A DNA stretch of 64,000 nucleotides from an uncultured Acidimicrobiia bacterium (GTDB taxonomy: Bacteria > Actinomycetota > Acidimicrobiia > Spongiisociales > Spongiisociaceae), in assembly GCA_958295745.1 (NCBI GenBank), contig OY282370.1, positions 1,607,724-1,671,723 on the forward strand, written 5' to 3'. The notes beneath the pieces are model-generated. The model was not told the origin of the DNA, did not search any database, and saw only the letters and a list, made by a program, of their open reading frames with translations. The translations under genes were made by a program, and so were the position numbers. The stretch's first letter is position 1, and every line of letters begins with the position of its first letter. Below, one piece after another: positions 26,462-34,297 of this stretch.

Positions 26462-27352
26462 ATGAATCTGCTGGCCAGGGCGGCGCGCCTTCAGGAGGAA
26501 GGCAGGCCGTTCGCGTTGGCCACCGTCACCTGGGTGCGGGGGCCCTCGTCGGGCAAGGGAGGATCGAAGGCGATCATCCATCCCGACGGCCGGGTGGAGG
26601 GCTGGCTGGGAGGTGCCTGCGCCACCCCCACCGTGGTACGCCACGCGCTGGAAGCCCTCGGCGACGGCGCCGCCCGGGTGCTGATGCTGGGCGAGGAAGA
26701 CTACCGTCAGGAGGTCGCCAAGGTGGCGATGGCCTGCGACAGCGAAGGGGCCATGGAGGTGTTCGTGGAGCCGATCCTGCCCGCCCCCCACCTGTTGGTG
26801 GCGGGGGTATCTCCGATGACCGAGACCCTGCGGCGGCTGGCCGAGGTGATCGGCTGGCGGGCCGAGACCGTCTCCGAGGTCGGCGACATCGGGCGGGCCG
26901 GGGAACGTTCCTACGTCGTGGCGGCCACCCAGGGCAACTTCGACGAACCCGCTTTGGAGTCGGCCTTGGCCACCCCGGCGGCCTACGTGGGCTTGGTGGC
27001 CTCCCAGAAGCGGGCCTCGTCGGTGATGGCCTGGCTGCGGGAGCGGGGGGTGTCGGATGAGGCCCTGGCCAGGGTGCACGCCCCCGCCGGACTCGACCTC
27101 GGTTCCACCTCCCACGAGGAGATAGCGGTCTCGGTGCTGGCCGAGCTGGTGGCGTTCAAGGCGGTGGGGGCGGGGGCGCAGGTCGTTCAGGTGGACCTTC
27201 CGCCCCAAGCGACCGACCCGGTGTGCGGCATGTCGGTGGACGTCGCCGCGGCCCGTTTCGTCAGCAACCGCGAGGGAGAGCAGGTCTACTTCTGCGCGGC
27301 CGGCTGCCAGCGCGCTTTCGAATCAGACCCGGCGGCCTACCCGACGCCGTAA
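26462..27352 (+). CDS. XdhC/CoxI-family maturation factor fused to a YHS domain
   Basis: A 296-residue protein with two parts. Residues 1 to about 245 are XdhC/CoxI-like: an N-terminal domain ending near GWLGGACATPTVVRHALE and a Rossmann-type C-terminal domain (TPAAYVGLVASQKRASSVM then LGSTSHEEIAVSVLAELVA). Residues about 250-293 form a YHS metal-binding domain (TDPVCGMSVDV, EQVYFCAAGCQRAFESDP). XdhC proteins bind molybdenum cofactor and protect it during sulfuration and insertion into the apo-enzyme. YHS domains occur in copper-handling proteins. Its position 59 bases after coxL suggests it matures the Mo-Cu site of CoxL. The fused YHS might serve copper delivery, which is an inference. Confidence 0.87.
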   Translation: MNLLARAARLQEEGRPFALATVTWVRGPSSGKGGSKAIIHPDGRVEGWLGGACATPTVVRHALEALGDGAARVLMLGEEDYRQEVAKVAMACDSEGAMEVFVEPILPAPHLLVAGVSPMTETLRRLAEVIGWRAETVSEVGDIGRAGERSYVVAATQGNFDEPALESALATPAAYVGLVASQKRASSVMAWLRERGVSDEALARVHAPAGLDLGSTSHEEIAVSVLAELVAFKAVGAGAQVVQVDLPPQATDPVCGMSVDVAAARFVSNREGEQVYFCAAGCQRAFESDPAAYPTP

Positions 27353-27399
27353 GGCATTCGCAGCCCGCGGCGTGGTTGTCCTGGATTGGACCAGGCCGG

Positions 27400-27699
27400 T
27401 CAGGCGGCGCTTACCGGCAACCGGCTGCGCTCGACGATGATCCGGTCCTCGTTCTTACGTGCCTGCGCCAAGTCATAGGCGGCCTGCCGCCGCATCCAGA
27501 ACTCCGCATTGGACCATCCCGCCTTCTCGAACCGGATGGCCATCTCCGGGGAGATCCCCGCCCGCCCGTTCAGCACACGCGACAGGGTATGCCGCGCAAC
27601 TCCGAGTATTTCCGCTGCTTCGGTGACGCTGAGTCCGAGGGGAACCAAGCAGTTCTCCTTGATGCTGAAGCCCGGATGTGACGGTGATTTCATAGCCAT
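27400..27699 (-). CDS. higA: HigA-type antitoxin (XRE family)
   Basis: A 99-residue HigA/VapI-type helix-turn-helix antitoxin. The HTH lies at [20 protein letters not shown] (about residues 23-42), followed by [20 protein letters not shown] and [16 protein letters not shown], both very typical of HigA. It neutralises HigB and represses the operon. GAAGGAAG precedes the ATG. It lies 28 bases downstream of the toxin gene in toxin-first order, the hallmark of hig operons. Confidence 0.92.
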   Translation of the reverse strand: MAMKSPSHPGFSIKENCLVPLGLSVTEAAEILGVARHTLSRVLNGRAGISPEMAIRFEKAGWSNAEFWMRRQAAYDLAQARKNEDRIIVERSRLPVSAA

Positions 27700-27727
27700 T
27701 TTTTCTTCCTTCGTCGTTGCTTTTTTG

Positions 27728-28006
27728 TTAGTGGTAGTCCATCAGATCAACGTCGTAAGCATCTCCATCTTTGAATCGGAAGACTATCCGCCAGTTGGCT
27801 GAGATCCTTATGCCCCATAGTCCTTGCATATTCCCCTTCAAAGGATGCAATCGATATTTGGGAAGGTCCATATCCGAAATATTTTGAGCGGAATCGAGGT
27901 CCGACAAAGCATTATAGATACGGTTCACCTGTTCAGGGGGTACCTTGCTGGTTTTATTATGTTTATAGACCTGCTTAAGTCCTTTGTGTCGGATTGTATT
28001 GATCAT
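27728..28006 (-). CDS. higB: HigB-type toxin (RelE/ParE superfamily)
   Basis: A 92-residue mRNA interferase-like toxin starting [15 protein letters not shown]. The C-terminal fold motif [20 protein letters not shown] continues into [21 protein letters not shown], as in HigB and its GraT relatives, which cut mRNA in the ribosome. ATG 28006 is chosen because AGGAGGG lies six bases upstream; the frame is open a further ten codons. The gene is AT-richer than the surrounding genome, consistent with horizontal transfer of the pair. Confidence 0.92.
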   Translation of the reverse strand: MINTIRHKGLKQVYKHNKTSKVPPEQVNRIYNALSDLDSAQNISDMDLPKYRLHPLKGNMQGLWGIRISANWRIVFRFKDGDAYDVDLMDYH

Positions 28007-28037
28007 TTGTCCCTCCTGACGGGCATCAATCAACAAG

Positions 28038-28108
28038 CTTGACCGAACGAGTGGTCAAGACAAGCCTTACATATTAGTAATTATACCGTGTAGCGGTACA
28101 CACGTCAA
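28038..28108 (-). promoter_or_regulatory. higBA promoter with two inverted repeats
   Basis: On the minus strand TTGACG (28103-28108), a 17-base spacer and TATAAT (28080-28085) make a near-consensus promoter. A GTGTA-GCGG-TACAC inverted repeat (28088-28101) fills the spacer. A second one, CTTGACC-8 bases-GGTCAAG (28038-28059), lies downstream of the -10. Both are good candidate HigA operators. Confidence 0.7.
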
Positions 28109-28160
28109 GCCGGCCGTCGCGGCAAGGGTTAGGGAGGTTCGACGACCGGAGGTCCGGTTC

Positions 28161-28655
28161 TTACTCGATGACGCCTCGTCCGGCCAGTATGTCTTCCAGC
28201 GGGGTTGGCGGTTTCGCGGTCTCGGACCACTCGGCCAGCTGGATCAGGGTTCCGTGGGCGGAGGACGGGTGGATGAAGCACTCGCTCCAACCGCCCGGTT
28301 CCACGTGCAGACCGACCACCTTCAGCCCGGCCTCCTCCGCCCGCCGGGTCGCCTCTTCCACCGACGACACCTTGAAGGTCAGGTGGTGAAGGCCCTCGCC
28401 CCGGGACCGGAGGAACCGCCACAGGAAGCAGTCATCCGTTACGGGGGCCAGGGCTTCTACCTTGGCGCCGCCGGGCAGCCGGTAATGGATCCACCTGTAG
28501 CCGGCATGTACGTCTTCCTCGCCCGTCATGTAGGCGCCGCCCAGCAGCTCGAAGAGCCGGGAGGCGGCGGCCAAGTCGTGGACCGCCAAGGCCACATGGT
28601 CGAATTTCTCGATTAGGTCGGCCAGCGGTTCGAGGTCCGGGGGCAGGTCGGTCAT
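28161..28655 (-). CDS. VOC-family protein, methylmalonyl-CoA epimerase-like
   Basis: A 164-residue vicinal-oxygen-chelate protein. The paired beta-alpha-beta modules carry metal-ligand candidates: His in KFDHVALAVHDLAAA, Glu in GGAKVEALAPV, His in GEGLHHLTFKVSS and a C-terminal Glu near LIQLAEW. This pattern is that of methylmalonyl-CoA/ethylmalonyl-CoA epimerases (propionate pathway) and of glyoxalases; no mutase genes are in the window. The start is the ATG at 28655, 11 bases after the cofC stop, so the two form an operon. Confidence 0.8.
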   Translation of the reverse strand: MTDLPPDLEPLADLIEKFDHVALAVHDLAAASRLFELLGGAYMTGEEDVHAGYRWIHYRLPGGAKVEALAPVTDDCFLWRFLRSRGEGLHHLTFKVSSVEEATRRAEEAGLKVVGLHVEPGGWSECFIHPSSAHGTLIQLAEWSETAKPPTPLEDILAGRGVIE

Positions 28656-28666
28656 CGGGGCCCAGC

Positions 28667-29293
28667 CTACCCGGCGCCGAGCCAGGCCCCTTGAGGATGC
28701 CGGACGGCCGCTTCCAGGTCGGCGGGGCTGTCGATGTCGAGCTGGAACCCCAAGGAAGCGAGCACGGCCGGGGCGGGTGCGGTGTTGAGATGGCGGTGGA
28801 AGCTGCCCGCCCCGTAGGAGAACCGGAAGGGGCCGCATCCGCCGAGCGCCGACGTGCCGCCGTTGTAGGACGGCGCCAGCACATGCCGGCCCGAGCGGAG
28901 CAGGTCCAGCGCCGCCCCCACCTCCTCCGGCGTCAGGCACGGCAGGTCGGCGTGGAGGATCAACCAGGGCCGTCCGGCGGCGCGGCGTACGGCTGCATGG
29001 GCCGCTCCGTCCAGCCCCCCGCCGGGCGTCTCCGCGACCACTTCGTATCCCTCGGCCTCGGCCCACCGCCGCACTTCGGGCGCCGATGTCACTATTGAGG
29101 GCCTGGCCCCCGCCTTGGCCGCCGCGTTGGCGGTGTGGGAGGCCAGCGCCCGGGCGAGGGCGGCTCGCTCCGCCGGGTCGAGGGCATCCGCCAGCCGGCG
29201 GCAGGCATCCCGGAACGAGCGGATAGGCAGGGCTGCGAAGGGCGCCGCCGCCGTCCGATTCCTGCGGCGGTCCGGGGCGGTTCTCCGTTTCAC
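28667..29293 (-). CDS. cofC: 2-phospho-L-lactate / phosphoenolpyruvate guanylyltransferase (F420 biosynthesis)
   Basis: CofC/FbiD couples GTP to 2-phospholactate or PEP to make the activated side chain of coenzyme F420. The protein shows ALPIRSFRDACRRLADAL near the N-terminus (the nucleotide-binding lysine loop of relatives is altered here, with Arg in place of Lys), the metal/nucleotide site LILHADLPCLTPEEV, the substrate region LAPSYNGGTSALG with FRFSYGAGSFHRHL, and DIDSPADLEAAV at the end. The start is uncertain. GTG 29293 gives 208 residues, close to relatives, though its AGGA box is close. A TTG at 29362 would add 23 residues. Confidence 0.82.
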   Translation of the reverse strand: MKRRTAPDRRRNRTAAAPFAALPIRSFRDACRRLADALDPAERAALARALASHTANAAAKAGARPSIVTSAPEVRRWAEAEGYEVVAETPGGGLDGAAHAAVRRAAGRPWLILHADLPCLTPEEVGAALDLLRSGRHVLAPSYNGGTSALGGCGPFRFSYGAGSFHRHLNTAPAPAVLASLGFQLDIDSPADLEAAVRHPQGAWLGAG

Positions 29294-29455
29294 GTTCCTT
29301 ATTCGAATTCCTCGAGCAACCCGCGCAACCCAGACGGCGGCGCTGTCCGCCCGGCGCTGCAAGTATTACCTTCAGATTGTATGGCATGTCACGCCTTCAT
29401 GACGGCAGGCGGCGGTGCGATAGGATCAGGCTTCGATTGACCAAGGAGGTTTGAC

Positions 29456-30241
29456 ATGGGCCGGCTAGACGACAAGGTGGCGGTGGTGACCGGTTCGTCG
29501 CGCGGTCTCGGGGAGGGGATAGCCCGCCGGTTGGCCGCCGAGGGTGCGGCGGTGGTGTGCGCCGATGTGATGGACGCTTCCGAGGTGGCCGCTTCGCTGC
29601 CCGTTGCGCCCTCGGGCGCCGGTCCGAAGGCCGTCCACCTAGACGTCACCGACAACGGTGCGGTCGAGGAGGCAATGCGCGCCGTAGCCGACGAGTACGG
29701 CCGCATCGACATCCTCGCCAACAACGCCGGGGTCGCCCAACCGATCTGCGAGATCATCGACACCCCCGACGATGTGATCGACAAGGTGTTCGCGGTGAAC
29801 GTGCGCGGTGTGATCAACTGTTCCCGGGCGGCCGCCCGCATCATGAAGGAGAACATGTGGGGCCGGATCATCAACACCGCCTCGCAGACCGGCAAGGTGG
29901 CCTGGCAGGGGTGGGGGATCTATTCGATCTCCAAGTTCGCGGTGGTGGGGCTCACCCAGGTCATGGCGCTGGAGATGGCACCCTACAACGTTACGGTGAA
30001 CGCCATCTGCCCGGGCACCATGTTCACCGACATGACCAAGACCGGATTCGGCATGGCCGCCGAGATGCAGGGCCGGGTCCGCGACGAGCTGCTGGCCGAG
30101 CACATCGATGGCATCCCGATGAAGCGGTTGGGGACGGCGGAGGACATCGGGGCTATGGCGGCTTTCCTGGCCTCCGACGATGCGAAGTTCACGACCGGGG
30201 CGAGCCTCAATCTGACCGGCGGCGAGCAGGTCTTCTTCTGA
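29456..30241 (+). CDS. Short-chain dehydrogenase/reductase
   Basis: A 261-residue classical SDR using NAD(P)(H). The cofactor motif TGSSRGLGEG is at residues 12-21, NNAG (ILANNAGVAQP) follows, and the catalytic Ser and Tyr-x3-Lys lie in NTASQTGKVAWQGWGIYSISK. The C-terminus has the substrate-loop pattern CPGTMFTDMT and LNLTGGEQVFF, as in sorbitol/glucose-type oxidoreductases. A strong AAGGAGG precedes the ATG. It is followed 58 bases later by a zinc dehydrogenase, suggesting a polyol or alcohol oxidation pair. The substrate is not determinable. Confidence 0.9.
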   Translation: MGRLDDKVAVVTGSSRGLGEGIARRLAAEGAAVVCADVMDASEVAASLPVAPSGAGPKAVHLDVTDNGAVEEAMRAVADEYGRIDILANNAGVAQPICEIIDTPDDVIDKVFAVNVRGVINCSRAAARIMKENMWGRIINTASQTGKVAWQGWGIYSISKFAVVGLTQVMALEMAPYNVTVNAICPGTMFTDMTKTGFGMAAEMQGRVRDELLAEHIDGIPMKRLGTAEDIGAMAAFLASDDAKFTTGASLNLTGGEQVFF

Positions 30242-30299
30242 GAACCGTCCGGGCGGTCATGACGATCGGCGCCCGATCGATCCAGGGAGGAGCCGGGTC

Positions 30300-31412
30300 G
30301 TGAGCATGCGCGCCGCCGTCTACCACGGCGCCGGCGATATCAGGATCGAGGACATAGAGGTCCCCGAGCCCGGGCCCGGCGAGCTGCTCCTCGAGGTGCG
30401 CGCGGCGGGTGTATGCGGCACCGACGCCTCCGAATGGGACCACGGCCCGATGATGTTCCCCCTGTCGGAGCGCAACGAGTATTCCGGGCACGTCGGACCG
30501 ATGGTCCCCGGCCACGAGTTCGGAGGGAGGGTGGCAGGGCGCGGCCCCGGTGTGGAGGGTTCCGGCGTGAAAGGTTTCCCGGACGGCGCCTTGGTGGCCT
30601 GCGGGGCCGGTGTGTCGTGCGGGTCCTGCGAGGCATGCCGCGCCGTGCTCACCAACTTCTGCGAGCGGTATTACACGGTGGGCCTGCAGCGTCACGGGGC
30701 GCTGGCGCAATACGTCGCCGTCCCCGCCGGTATCTGCTTGGAGGTGGGCGGCTTGGGCCTCGACGACGACGGGGCGGCCCTGGTGCAGCCCATGTCGATC
30801 GCCCTCCATTCGCTCCGTCGAGGCCGCCCCGGTCCCGGCGACAGGGTGGCGGTCATAGGGGTAGGAGGCGTTGGGGCCTTTTTGGTCTACGCGGCGGCCC
30901 GGTCCGGCGCACGCGTGCTGGCCGCCGATCTGGATACAGGCCGGTTGGCCGTAGCCGAAGCGCTGGGAGCGGACGTTGTGGTAGCCGTCGACCGGGACGA
31001 ACCCCTGCAGGCCCAGATAGCCGACTCCATGGGCGGTCCGGCTGCGGCGGTCTACGAGGTGACCGGATCGCCCGCCGTGCTGTCGGCGGCCTTGGATCTG
31101 GTCAGGCCGCGGGGCCGGGTGGTGGCGGTCGGCCTCGGCGCCGAGACCGTCCCGGTCGACGTACGCTCGCTCACCCTGCGGGAGCTGGCCCTGGTGGGGA
31201 CCAACGCCCATGTATTCGCAGCCGACTTCGCCGCCGCCGCCCGGCTGGTCGCATCCCGCTCCGAGGGCTGGTCCGATGTGGCGCCGATGGCCCTGCCGCT
31301 GGACCTGCTGGTCTCCGAGGGCCTCGAGCCGATGGCGGCGGGAAGGCCAGAGCGGATCAAGACCCTGGTCGATCCGTGGGCCGCCCGGAAACGCCCGGCC
31401 TCGGGCAGGTAG
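30300..31412 (+). CDS. Zinc-binding medium-chain dehydrogenase (polyol/butanediol dehydrogenase-like)
   Basis: A 370-residue MDR alcohol dehydrogenase. It carries the catalytic zinc set (Cys in AAGVCGTDASEWD, HE in MVPGHEFGGRVAG), the structural zinc cysteines (CGAGVSCGSCEACRAVLTNFC) and the NAD-binding VAVIGVGGVGAFLVYAAA. The architecture is closest to 2,3-butanediol/sorbitol/threonine dehydrogenases. The GTG start follows a GGAGG box; an in-frame ATG two codons later is possible. Probably co-transcribed with the SDR upstream. Confidence 0.9.
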   Translation: MSMRAAVYHGAGDIRIEDIEVPEPGPGELLLEVRAAGVCGTDASEWDHGPMMFPLSERNEYSGHVGPMVPGHEFGGRVAGRGPGVEGSGVKGFPDGALVACGAGVSCGSCEACRAVLTNFCERYYTVGLQRHGALAQYVAVPAGICLEVGGLGLDDDGAALVQPMSIALHSLRRGRPGPGDRVAVIGVGGVGAFLVYAAARSGARVLAADLDTGRLAVAEALGADVVVAVDRDEPLQAQIADSMGGPAAAVYEVTGSPAVLSAALDLVRPRGRVVAVGLGAETVPVDVRSLTLRELALVGTNAHVFAADFAAAARLVASRSEGWSDVAPMALPLDLLVSEGLEPMAAGRPERIKTLVDPWAARKRPASGR

Positions 31413-31975
31413 CCCTGCGGAAGTTAGGCGGCATCGAGGAAAAGGGAAATCGGCGCATGGCCAACAAGGGCCGGGTCGGTGCGCTCGCCGGAGTGTGCCC
31501 GGGCGTTTCAGGATTGGCCGAGACCGCACTACGAAGGCCGCACCGGGATCGGATTTTCGCGTTCTCCCCGCCAAAATCCCCGGCTTCGCCGGGTTCCCGC
31601 CCCCGCCGCCACCTCCACCGTCTTCGGGCTGCCGGAGGGCGTGTCCGCCCGGTCCGTGCCCGATACGTCTCAGCACAGCAAGTTTCGCGCCCACTGTCCT
31701 TCGAGGTCCGACTTTCTGCAGATTGCGGGCCTTTGGACGGGCGCCTGTGTTCGCCGTGGTCCGGAACCGCGGCGGTGTATGTCTCCTATCTTTATACCGC
31801 AAAACGGCGTCATCGGCTAGAGGGTTGTTCCAAGAGGTGGGGATGTTTTTTCGCGGGTCGTATGTTCGGGTGATGGGCTTCCCCGGCCCGCCCGGGCCAC
31901 GGTCTGCGCCGCCGCTCGGTTCGGGCGGTTAGCCTTCGGTAGAATCGGTTGCCGCTTCCTACCGAAAGGGTTCTC
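31413..31975. other. 563-base intergenic region
   Basis: Open frames on both strands here are short, Pro/Arg-rich and show no family motif, so I annotate none. A small CCCGGC-TTC-GCCGGG hairpin lies at 31579-31593. The last 40 bases carry the inverted repeat described separately. The rest could hold the promoter of the downstream catabolic cluster. Confidence 0.5.
31935..31966 (+). promoter_or_regulatory. Inverted repeat before the M24 gene, overlapping its ribosome-binding site
   Basis: TTCGGTAG (31935-31942) and CTACCGAA (31959-31966) are perfect complements separated by 16 bases. The right arm overlaps the GAAAGGG Shine-Dalgarno of the M24 gene (31964-31970), and the left arm overlaps a TAGAAT -10-like box (31940-31945). 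It could be a repressor operator or an RNA hairpin that hides the ribosome-binding site. Confidence 0.5.
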
Positions 31976-33253
31976 ATGGGTGCTGTGGATCTGACCGAGC
32001 GTCCACCGGAGTTTCCGGTTGCCACCACGCCTTCGCCCGGGGTCATGGCGGTGGACTGGGAGCAGCGGGTCGACTACGACCGGTTGCGCGGCTACCGGCT
32101 GGCCCGGGCCCGGAAGGCCCTGGCAGAGTCGGAACTCGGGGCCTTGTTGGTGTTCGACACCGCCAACATCCGCTACCTGACCGCCACCCACATCGGTTAC
32201 TGGGCCTTCAACAAGATGGAGCGGTGGGCGCTGTTGACCCGGACCGGCGAGCCGTGGATATGGGATTTCGGTTCGGCGGCGCGGGTCCACAAACTCCAAG
32301 CCCCCTGGCTGGTCCCCGACCACTCGGTAGGAGGAAACACCGGTCTGGCCGGGTCCATCGGCCCGGAGACCGGTCTGGTGTCCAGGGCGGTCGGGGAGAT
32401 AATGGATGTCCTCCGCGACGAGGGGGTGGCCGGGATGCCCCTGGGGGTGGACATGGCCGAGGCCGAGATGTACCTCGAGCTGGGGCGGGCCGGAATAGAA
32501 GTGCGCAACGGGCAGCAGACGATGTTGGCGGCCCGCCAGATCAAGAGCCCGGACGAGATCGTATTGCTCACCCAGGCGTCGGCGATGGTGGACGGCGTCT
32601 ACCAGGACATATTCGAAGCCCTCAAACCCGGGGTGCGGGAATCGGACATCGTGGCTCTCGCCAACAAGCGCCTTTACGAGATGGGTTCCGAGCACGTGGA
32701 GGCCGTCAACTCCATCGCCGGGGAGCGCTGCAGCCCACATCCCCACGTGTTCTCCGACCGCCTCATCCGCCCCGGCGACACCGCCTACTTCGACATCATC
32801 CAGGCCCACAACGGCTATCGGACCTGTTATTACCGCACTTTCGTGGTAGGCCGGGCCACCCGGGCGCAGCGCGACGCCTACAAGCAGGCCAGGGAATGGA
32901 TCGACGCCGCCATCGCCTTGGTCAAGCCGGGGGTGTCCACCGACCAGATAGCCGGGGTGTGGCCTGAAGCCGAGGAGTTCGGTTTTCCCGACGAGATGGA
33001 GGCCTTCGGGCTGCAGTTCGGCCACGGGGTGGGGCTGTCGGTTCACGAGCGTCCGGTGATCAGCCGGCTCAACTCGCTCGCAACCCCCGTCGAGCTGCAG
33101 GAGGGCATGTTCTTCGCGCTGGAGACCTTCTGCCCGGCCGCCGACGGCCGCTCGGCCGCCCGGATCGAGGAGCAGGTGGTGTGCACGGCGGAAGGGCCGA
33201 AGGTGGTGACCCTCTTCCCCGCCGAGGAGCTGATGGTGGCCAATGAGTACTGA
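31976..33253 (+). CDS. Creatinase-like M24-family hydrolase
   Basis: A 425-residue pita-bread-fold protein: an N-terminal creatinase domain (LVFDTANIRYLTATHIGY) and a C-terminal M24 domain. M24 positions retained are D273 in AYFDII, the active-site histidines in CSPHPHVFSDR and FGHGVGLSVHE (H350), E383 in FALETF and E398 in RIEEQ. The second metal-binding Asp of aminopeptidase P/DddP is absent, because the segment reads HNGYRTCYYRTF. Creatinase lacks the metal Asp pair in the same way, so this may be a metal-free C-N hydrolase rather than a peptidase. It heads a co-directional cluster with an ABC importer and overlaps the next gene by 11 bases. ATG 31976 is chosen for its GAAAGGG box. Confidence 0.82.
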   Translation: MGAVDLTERPPEFPVATTPSPGVMAVDWEQRVDYDRLRGYRLARARKALAESELGALLVFDTANIRYLTATHIGYWAFNKMERWALLTRTGEPWIWDFGSAARVHKLQAPWLVPDHSVGGNTGLAGSIGPETGLVSRAVGEIMDVLRDEGVAGMPLGVDMAEAEMYLELGRAGIEVRNGQQTMLAARQIKSPDEIVLLTQASAMVDGVYQDIFEALKPGVRESDIVALANKRLYEMGSEHVEAVNSIAGERCSPHPHVFSDRLIRPGDTAYFDIIQAHNGYRTCYYRTFVVGRATRAQRDAYKQAREWIDAAIALVKPGVSTDQIAGVWPEAEEFGFPDEMEAFGLQFGHGVGLSVHERPVISRLNSLATPVELQEGMFFALETFCPAADGRSAARIEEQVVCTAEGPKVVTLFPAEELMVANEY

Positions 33254-34160
33254 GACGACCGGCGCCGCCCCTAAACCGAGGGTGGGTTTCATCGGTCTCG
33301 GCCGGATGGGGTTCCCGATGGCGGCCAACATCGCCGCCGCCGGTTTCCCCCTGTCGGTATGGAACCGGACCGCCTCCAAGGCGGAGGCGCTGGCCGCGCA
33401 GACCGGCGCGGCCGCGGCTTCGTCACCGGAGGCGCTGGCCGGGTCGGTCGATGTCCTGATCACCATGGTGGCCGACGGCCGGGTCCTGCTCGATCTGTAC
33501 ACGGGAGGCGGCGGCGTCTGCGGGGCGCTGCGGGAAGGCGCCCTCTGCGCGGACATGAGTACGGTGAACCCGGACGAGTCGCGGCGGGCCGCCGCCGCGG
33601 TGGAAGCAGCCGGAGGCCGGTTCGTCGACGCCCCGGTCTCAGGGAGCACCCCCCTGGCCGAGGCCGGCACCCTGACCATCATGGCCGGGGGCCGGGCCGA
33701 GGACCTGGAGCGGCTGCGGCCGGTTTTCGACGCCATGAGCTCCCGCATCTATCACATGGGGCCGCTGGGCGCCGGGGCGACCACCAAGCTGGCGGTCAAC
33801 ACCGTCGTCTACGGCCTCGGGCAGTCCGTAGCGGAGGCCTTGGTGATGGCCGAGGCGGCCGGGCTGGAGCGCGAGGCCGTCTACGAGGTGTTCGCCAACA
33901 GCGCCGTCGGCGCCCCTTTCGTCCACTACCGCCGGGAGATATTCCTGACACCGGACGAGGTTCCGCCGCCCTTCAGCATGGTCTTGGCCAAGAAAGACCT
34001 CGACTTGGCCTTGGCCTTGGCGGATTCGGCGGGCGCCTCACTGCCGCAGGCCGTTCTGAACCGCTCGGTGCTGATGGAGGCCATCCGGGCCGGCTACGGC
34101 GAGGACGACATGTCGGCGGTGGCCGAATACCTGCGCTCCGCCCGCGCCGGAGAAAAGTAA
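33243..34160 (+). CDS. Beta-hydroxyacid dehydrogenase (3-hydroxyisobutyrate dehydrogenase family)
   Basis: A 305-residue NAD(P)-dependent enzyme. It has the dinucleotide motif VGFIGLGRMGFPMAANI near the N-terminus, the substrate-binding DAPVSGSTPLAEAGTL, and GAGATTKLAVNTV, which holds the catalytic Lys and Asn. Relatives oxidise 3-hydroxyisobutyrate, tartronate semialdehyde, 2-hydroxyglutarate or related acids. The 11-base overlap with the M24 gene implies coupled translation and a shared pathway. Confidence 0.9.
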   Translation: MSTETTGAAPKPRVGFIGLGRMGFPMAANIAAAGFPLSVWNRTASKAEALAAQTGAAAASSPEALAGSVDVLITMVADGRVLLDLYTGGGGVCGALREGALCADMSTVNPDESRRAAAAVEAAGGRFVDAPVSGSTPLAEAGTLTIMAGGRAEDLERLRPVFDAMSSRIYHMGPLGAGATTKLAVNTVVYGLGQSVAEALVMAEAAGLEREAVYEVFANSAVGAPFVHYRREIFLTPDEVPPPFSMVLAKKDLDLALALADSAGASLPQAVLNRSVLMEAIRAGYGEDDMSAVAEYLRSARAGEK

Positions 34161-34297
34161 AGCCTTTCCGCGCCTCCGGGCGTTTTCATCGGTAACATCG
34201 CTAGGAATTGTCCGAAGTGCCCTGCCCGGATATTCCCGAATCGGCCGGGCGCTCCTTGGTGTCGGATAGCCGCAAGGACCCGGCGGAAAGGAAAAGC

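Noticed and set aside
31413-31975. Several overlapping ORFs of 80-500 codons between the MDR and M24 genes
   Set aside because: They are Pro/Arg-rich, mutually overlapping on both strands, lack ribosome-binding sites and show no recognisable domain.
31976-33253. DMSP lyase DddP
   Set aside because: The overall M24 layout is similar, but DddP keeps the metal-binding aspartates (FDTD and a later Asp) that are missing here; calling it DddP would over-reach.
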